From Spartobacteria bacterium (lineage in GTDB: Bacteria; Verrucomicrobiota; Verrucomicrobiia; Chthoniobacterales; UBA10450), in the NCBI GenBank assembly GCA_021324035.1, contig JAJPJU010000089.1, positions 1 to 9,343 on the forward strand: a stretch of 9,343 nucleotides of DNA. The letters run 5' to 3'. The notes below the pieces were generated by a model that ran no database searches, was not told the origin of the DNA, and saw only the letters and a list, made by a program, of their open reading frames with translations. Positions 5,774 to 9,343 of the stretch are shown one piece after another. How positions within the stretch are numbered: the stretch's first letter is position 1; each line of letters starts with the position of its first letter. The position numbers and the translations under genes are program-made.

Positions 5774-6325
5774 TTAATATTGCGTAAACGCGCAGGCGAG
5801 GATCGCGATCGCGTAAACCGCGGCCAGGCCGTGAATCGCGTGCCATCGCGTCGTTGTTTTGGTGCTCCAATTGATCTGGTCGCGAAGCAAATACGGCATC
5901 GTCACCCAAAACAGACCCGCAACGATCATCAAATAGGCGAGGACAGTGAGGAATAGCCGGCTGGTCTCATAACGAAAGAATGCGGCTTCAAGAAGCGGTT
6001 CGGCGGCGAGCAGACACAGAATTCCCAACGCTCGCACGGCAAGGAATTCTTCAACGAAGCGCATGACCAGCAGATAACCGATCGGGAGAATGATCAGCAA
6101 AGGGCGGCGGAAACTCGAGAATTCGCCCATCTCCATCGTGGCCAGCAGCCAGAACGACCAGACCAGGACGATTGTCAGCAGGACTACTCCGGCAACGCGC
6201 GACCGCGGCAAGCCCTTCACCCAGCCTTGGACTGTGGAAGGTTTGATGAATCCGGGCAGGCTTAGGATCAGGAGCAGCACTCCAGCCACAATGCCTGCGG
6301 TGCGAAGGTCAAAATCGTAGATCAT
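5774..6325 (-). CDS. Six-helix integral membrane protein of unknown function
   Basis: The 183-residue product is strongly hydrophobic, with six likely membrane helices at about residues 9-27, 44-63, 74-92, 96-113, 123-146 and 164-182. Charged residues lie in the loops, for example KPSTVQGWVKGLPRSR at 28-43 and RDQINWSTKTTTR at 148-160. There is no signal peptide, cysteine cluster or catalytic motif that I recognise, and I cannot assign a family. Its ATG overlaps the miaB stop by 4 bases (ATGA), so the two genes are almost certainly co-transcribed and probably translationally coupled, with no Shine-Dalgarno of its own. The protein ends in AFTQY. It could be a small transporter-like or scaffold membrane protein, but no function is supported by sequence. 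Confidence 0.8.
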   Translation of the reverse strand: MIYDFDLRTAGIVAGVLLLILSLPGFIKPSTVQGWVKGLPRSRVAGVVLLTIVLVWSFWLLATMEMGEFSSFRRPLLIILPIGYLLVMRFVEEFLAVRALGILCLLAAEPLLEAAFFRYETSRLFLTVLAYLMIVAGLFWVTMPYLLRDQINWSTKTTTRWHAIHGLAAVYAIAILACAFTQY

Positions 6326-7737
6326 GCGGCGACTGCTGAAATTCCGGCCTGGATGTTAACGGGCGTTCCGTAAAGGCTGAATCCGGTGGCCCGTTCGATA
6401 TGAACGTCAACGAAGGTGCCGGCGCAATCTTCGTTGCTTTCGAACAAAACAATCTTGTGGGTGCGAGTCCGTCCCATCAAACGCGACCGGTTGGTTTTAC
6501 TGGGGCCTTCGCAAAGAATCTGCAACGTGCGCCCAATCAATCTCTCGTTTATTCGTTGCGCAGAGGCATCCACCACTTGGAGCAAATCGTGATTGCGCGC
6601 TTCCTTGATGCTGTCGTCAACCTGGTCGGGCATCTCCGCGGCGGGTGTGTCGCGGCGGGGCGAATAACGAAAGACAAACGCGTTATCGAATTCGACCTCT
6701 TCGACCAGTTTGCGGGTTTGGGCGTAGTCTTCGTCCGTCTCGCCGGGAAAACCCACAATGATGTCGGTCGTGACGGCGATACCTGGTCGCGCCCGGCGAA
6801 CGTTCCCGATGAGCTCGATATATTTCTCGGCGGTGTAAGTGCGGTGCATGGCTTTGAGGATCTTGTTCGAACCTGATTGCACCGGCAGATGAAGATGATC
6901 GACTAACTTTGGCAACCGCCGGTAAGCGTCGATCAGATCTTCGCGAAAGCCGATCGGGTGTGGCGAAGTGAACCTCAACCGCTGCAAGCCGTCGACTTCG
7001 TGAACGGCCCCGAGCAATTGCACAAATGGACTCTTGTTTTCGACCTTTGGAAATTCGTGACGGCCGTAGAGGTTCACGATCTGGCCAAGGAGTGTCACTT
7101 CCTTTACTCCTTGCGACACTAGTTGCCGCACCTCGGCGACAATTTCGTCGATTGGACGGCTGCGTTCTGCGCCCCGTGTCATCGGAACGATGCAGAAGGT
7201 GCAGTGCATGTTACAGCCCTGCATGATCGAGACGAATGCCGTCGCCTGTTTTGGAGCCAGCGGCTGTTCCCGAATCGTCGATTGCGATCCCGTTTCCTCC
7301 CCGACGTCGACGATTGAAAATCGCGGGTCGTCCATTCTGCTGTGGCCCGGATCGTCGGTCCCGGCTACAACCACACATTTGCGAGCAACGATTTCGTCCA
7401 CGTAATCGGCGACTCGATGAAACTTTTGGGTGCCCACAACCAGATCGACGTGCGGCGAATGTTCGAGGAGCTCGGCCCCGCGAGCCTGCGCCATGCATCC
7501 GAGAAAACCGAAAACGACGTGCGGCCGTTCCTTCGCGATTCGGCCGAGCATTCCCATTTTGCCTAGCGCTTTCTGGTCCGCCATGTCGCGCACGCTGCAG
7601 GTGTTCAGCAGGACCACGTCGGCGTCGCGTTCGTTTTCGACCCGCTCGTATCCTCGTTCGATGAGCGAATGCGCAACCTGTTCGGAGTCGCGCTCGTTCA
7701 TCTGACAGCCGTAGGTTTTGATGAAAAACTTTGGCAT
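6322..7737 (-). CDS. miaB: tRNA-2-methylthio-N6-dimethylallyladenosine synthase MiaB
   Basis: The 471-residue protein has the three MiaB parts. The N-terminal methylthiotransferase domain (about 1-135) begins with KTYGCQMNERDSE and has three cluster cysteines at 11, 47 and 81. The radical SAM domain has CxxxCxxC (Cys175, Cys179, Cys182) within MQGCNMHCTFCIVP, followed by HLPVQSGS (283-290), TTDIIVGFPGE (323-333) and the YSPRRDTPAA region (358-367). A C-terminal TRAM domain (about 400-460) follows. The enzyme uses two [4Fe-4S] clusters to add a methylthio group to i6A37 of tRNAs that read UNN codons. The usual GQNVN motif reads GQIVN (218-222). The gene starts 36 bases after a lipoprotein gene and overlaps the next gene by 4 bases. 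RimO is the near alternative, but MiaB fits better at the N-terminus and TRAM end. Confidence 0.95.
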   Translation of the reverse strand: MPKFFIKTYGCQMNERDSEQVAHSLIERGYERVENERDADVVLLNTCSVRDMADQKALGKMGMLGRIAKERPHVVFGFLGCMAQARGAELLEHSPHVDLVVGTQKFHRVADYVDEIVARKCVVVAGTDDPGHSRMDDPRFSIVDVGEETGSQSTIREQPLAPKQATAFVSIMQGCNMHCTFCIVPMTRGAERSRPIDEIVAEVRQLVSQGVKEVTLLGQIVNLYGRHEFPKVENKSPFVQLLGAVHEVDGLQRLRFTSPHPIGFREDLIDAYRRLPKLVDHLHLPVQSGSNKILKAMHRTYTAEKYIELIGNVRRARPGIAVTTDIIVGFPGETDEDYAQTRKLVEEVEFDNAFVFRYSPRRDTPAAEMPDQVDDSIKEARNHDLLQVVDASAQRINERLIGRTLQILCEGPSKTNRSRLMGRTRTHKIVLFESNEDCAGTFVDVHIERATGFSLYGTPVNIQAGISAVAA

Positions 7738-7773
7738 CGGCGGGCGAAATAATACACCGTCGGGCGCGATGCG

Positions 7774-8571
7774 CTACGGCTTTGACTGATTGTCAGCCCT
7801 GGGAGGCGCGGCAAACTGCCCGGGAAAAGGATTAGCCTTCAATCGTTTCTGAACTTCCTGTTCAGTCCATGGATTGGTCCCGACTTCGTTGAACAAGGCA
7901 ATTCCGATGACTCCGACATTTCTGGTGTTGTGGTACTTCTCAGCGGCATACGATTCCCGAACCGGGCTGAATCGGAAAGCGGCCACCGATTCAGTGCTTT
8001 GCCGAAAGCCCTCCACTTTTAGCTCAGAATTTGGCGCCATGATGTAACCGGGTTTTCGGACCGACGCTTTGGCTCCATCCAAGACGTCCAAGCCATCAAC
8101 TGACAAGACCACTTCGAGACGCAGGGCGGTTCTGTTCCTAACAACGATCGAATAGCGACGGCCTTCCTGACCAACTACGAACCAACGGTCGCCGACTACG
8201 AGACCTGGATAAAACCGGCCGATTGGGTCCTTTAAACCGATAGAAACGAGACTTTGCACGCGAGGTGGCAACATCGGCCAGGTTCGTTGCCAGGCTGCTG
8301 CATTTGCCATTGCCTGGATGCCTGCAGCGTCGTTGTAATAAATCGCCGCCGTCGCAATGGGATGGCCCGGGTCGGCTCGACGAAAACTTGTGAACTGGAC
8401 CCGCGATCCGCGGGCTTCGCCCCATTTGGTCCCGAGCCCGGGACGGTCTGTGGGTGCCTTGGCAAAGTTAGAAGTTGTAGCGCCGCTGTGACTGGCAATT
8501 TGAGATTCACAAGCATACAGAAAGAAGGAGACACCCAAGAAAATCAGCCATGCGAAAATCCGTTTCATCAT
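7774..8571 (-). CDS. Putative lipoprotein of unknown function
   Basis: The 265-residue product starts MMKR and has a hydrophobic stretch (5-20) ending in LYAC, with Cys21 a likely lipidation site. Tyr at lipobox -2 is unusual, so the lipobox is imperfect; Glu22-Ser23 follow. A low-complexity segment (about 22-50) rich in Ser, Thr and Ala comes next. The main body (about 60-230) has RYSIVVRNRTALRLEVVLSV (beta-rich) at about 139-158 and NVGVIGIALF near the end; these suggest a compact beta domain. The tail (PGQFAAPPRADNQSKP) is disordered. No catalytic motif is seen and I recognise no named family. It is the first gene of an apparent leftward operon with miaB, and divergent from mtnP. The ATG at 8571 and the adjacent ATG at 8568 are both possible starts. 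Confidence 0.75.
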   Translation of the reverse strand: MMKRIFAWLIFLGVSFFLYACESQIASHSGATTSNFAKAPTDRPGLGTKWGEARGSRVQFTSFRRADPGHPIATAAIYYNDAAGIQAMANAAAWQRTWPMLPPRVQSLVSIGLKDPIGRFYPGLVVGDRWFVVGQEGRRYSIVVRNRTALRLEVVLSVDGLDVLDGAKASVRKPGYIMAPNSELKVEGFRQSTESVAAFRFSPVRESYAAEKYHNTRNVGVIGIALFNEVGTNPWTEQEVQKRLKANPFPGQFAAPPRADNQSKP

Positions 8572-8583
8572 CGATTATTACGG

Positions 8584-8612
8584 TTCCAAGGCGTCGATCT
8601 TTCCGTTTTAAT
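8584..8612 (+). promoter_or_regulatory. Possible mtnP promoter in the divergent intergenic gap
   Basis: TTCCAA (8584-8589) and TTTAAT (8607-8612) are 17 bases apart; the -10 matches TATAAT at 5 of 6 positions but the -35 only at 3 of 6. Transcription would start near 8619, only about five bases before the ATG, so the message would be nearly leaderless. The 52-bp gap must also hold the leftward promoter of the lipoprotein gene. Confidence 0.25.
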
Positions 8613-8623
8613 TTTCGCCTCGA

Positions 8624-9343
8624 ATGAAGGATGCACCGGCAATTGGGATCATCGGCGGAAGCGGTCTCTACCAGGTTGAACAACTGCGCGATGCCGCGGA
8701 GCACAAACTCGACACACCGTTTGGTCCGCCGTCGGACGCGCTGATTGGAGGCATAATGAGCGGACGCCAAGTCTACTTTTTGCCACGACATGGCCGCGGC
8801 CACCGGATCTTGCCGCACGAACTCAATCATCGGGCGAATATTTATGCGCTGCGCTCGCTCAATGTGCGATGGATCATCTCGGTCACTGCGGTCGGAAGTC
8901 TTCAGGAGAAATACAAACCACGCGATATTTTGTTGCCGTCTCAGTTTTACGATCGAATGAGTTCGCGGGCGGAGCACACTTTCTTTGGCGAAGGCATCGC
9001 CGCTCATATTTCGTTCGCCGACCCGATCAGTATTCAATTGCGCGGCCTTCTGGCGGACTCGGCGAAAAAGGTGGGCCTTACTGTTCACAATGGCGGCACA
9101 TATGTAGGCATGGATGGTCCGGCATTTTCGACCCGGGCGGAATCGGAACTGAATCGCCACCACGGTTTTGACGTGATCGGGATGACGAATGTGCCGGAAG
9201 CAAAGCTGGCGCGCGAAGCGGAGATCGCGCTGGCCACAATGGCGATGATTACCGATTACGATTGCTGGAAAGAGGAAGAAGAGCCGGTATCCGCCGAGAC
9301 CGTTTTTGGCCATTTAACTGCCAATGCGGAGGCGGCCAAAAAG
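8624..9343 (+). CDS. mtnP: S-methyl-5'-thioadenosine phosphorylase (partial, 3' end outside window)
   Basis: The frame from ATG 8624 stays open for 240 codons to the window edge; human MTAP is about 283 residues, so roughly 40-50 are missing. Motifs of the MTAP branch of the purine nucleoside phosphorylase family are clear: IGIIGGSGLY (7-16), FLPRHGRGH (52-60, Arg55 and His56 phosphate contacts), SVTAVGSL (86-93), DGPAFSTRAES (164-174), GMTNVPEAKLAREAE (186-200) and TDYDCW (210-215). The two Asp of TDYD (211 and 213) match the adenine-binding aspartates of human MTAP, where PNP has Asn, so 6-amino specificity is expected. The cytosolic enzyme splits methylthioadenosine, a polyamine by-product, into adenine and methylthioribose 1-phosphate for methionine salvage. 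There is no Shine-Dalgarno. S-methylinosine phosphorylase is a less likely alternative. Confidence 0.95.
   Translation, partial: MKDAPAIGIIGGSGLYQVEQLRDAAEHKLDTPFGPPSDALIGGIMSGRQVYFLPRHGRGHRILPHELNHRANIYALRSLNVRWIISVTAVGSLQEKYKPRDILLPSQFYDRMSSRAEHTFFGEGIAAHISFADPISIQLRGLLADSAKKVGLTVHNGGTYVGMDGPAFSTRAESELNRHHGFDVIGMTNVPEAKLAREAEIALATMAMITDYDCWKEEEEPVSAETVFGHLTANAEAAKK

Noticed and set aside
8507..9313. Minus-strand open frame of 268 codons antisense to mtnP
   Set aside because: The plus-strand frame has all MTAP motifs; the antisense frame also overlaps the start of the lipoprotein gene in another frame.
1..9343. CRISPR array, tRNA/rRNA, transposase, toxin-antitoxin or other defence system
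   Set aside because: No regularly spaced repeats, cloverleaf-like sequences, transposase motifs or small paired genes were found; the content is housekeeping.

Overview
This window is a chromosomal housekeeping segment from a Gram-negative bacterium. It has TonB/Tol-type energy-transduction genes, predicted exported and lipoprotein products, and the replication pair dnaA-dnaN. Coding GC looks moderately high, and Shine-Dalgarno sequences are essentially absent. Palindromic intergenic repeats occur and several small secreted or membrane proteins are unfamiliar. Together these suggest the PVC group, probably Verrucomicrobia (Spartobacteria/Chthoniobacterales-like). The lineage call is inferred from general resemblance, not from a database match.

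Layout, left to right. (1) 3-1991, plus strand: the tail of a TonB/TolA-like gene, then exbB, a 120-bp repeat-filled spacer, exbD, and def (peptide deformylase), whose start codon overlaps the exbD stop. (2) 1992-2126: a convergent intergenic gap filled by a nested palindromic repeat. (3) 2127-2645, minus strand: a small exported protein of unknown function. (4) 2646-3178: a 533-bp non-coding region upstream of dnaA. It has an A+T-rich block, one consensus DnaA box, T-tracts at roughly helical spacing and a cluster of short palindromes, so it is a candidate dnaA control region or replication origin. (5) 3179-5703, plus strand: dnaA and dnaN. (6) 5704-5773: a strong hairpin between convergent genes. 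(7) 5774-8571, minus strand: an apparent three-gene operon transcribed leftward, lipoprotein - miaB - six-helix membrane protein. (8) 8624 to the right edge, plus strand: 5'-methylthioadenosine phosphorylase (mtnP), divergent from the lipoprotein gene and cut off by the window end.

The genes cover proton-motive-force-driven outer-membrane energisation, N-terminal methionine deformylation, replication initiation and processivity, tRNA A37 methylthiolation, and methionine/purine salvage. I see no mobile genetic element with a transposase, no CRISPR array, no tRNA or rRNA, and no defence or biosynthetic system. The most interesting parts are non-coding: the dnaA upstream region, the two palindromic repeats, and the SD-less, pyrimidine-rich start regions.
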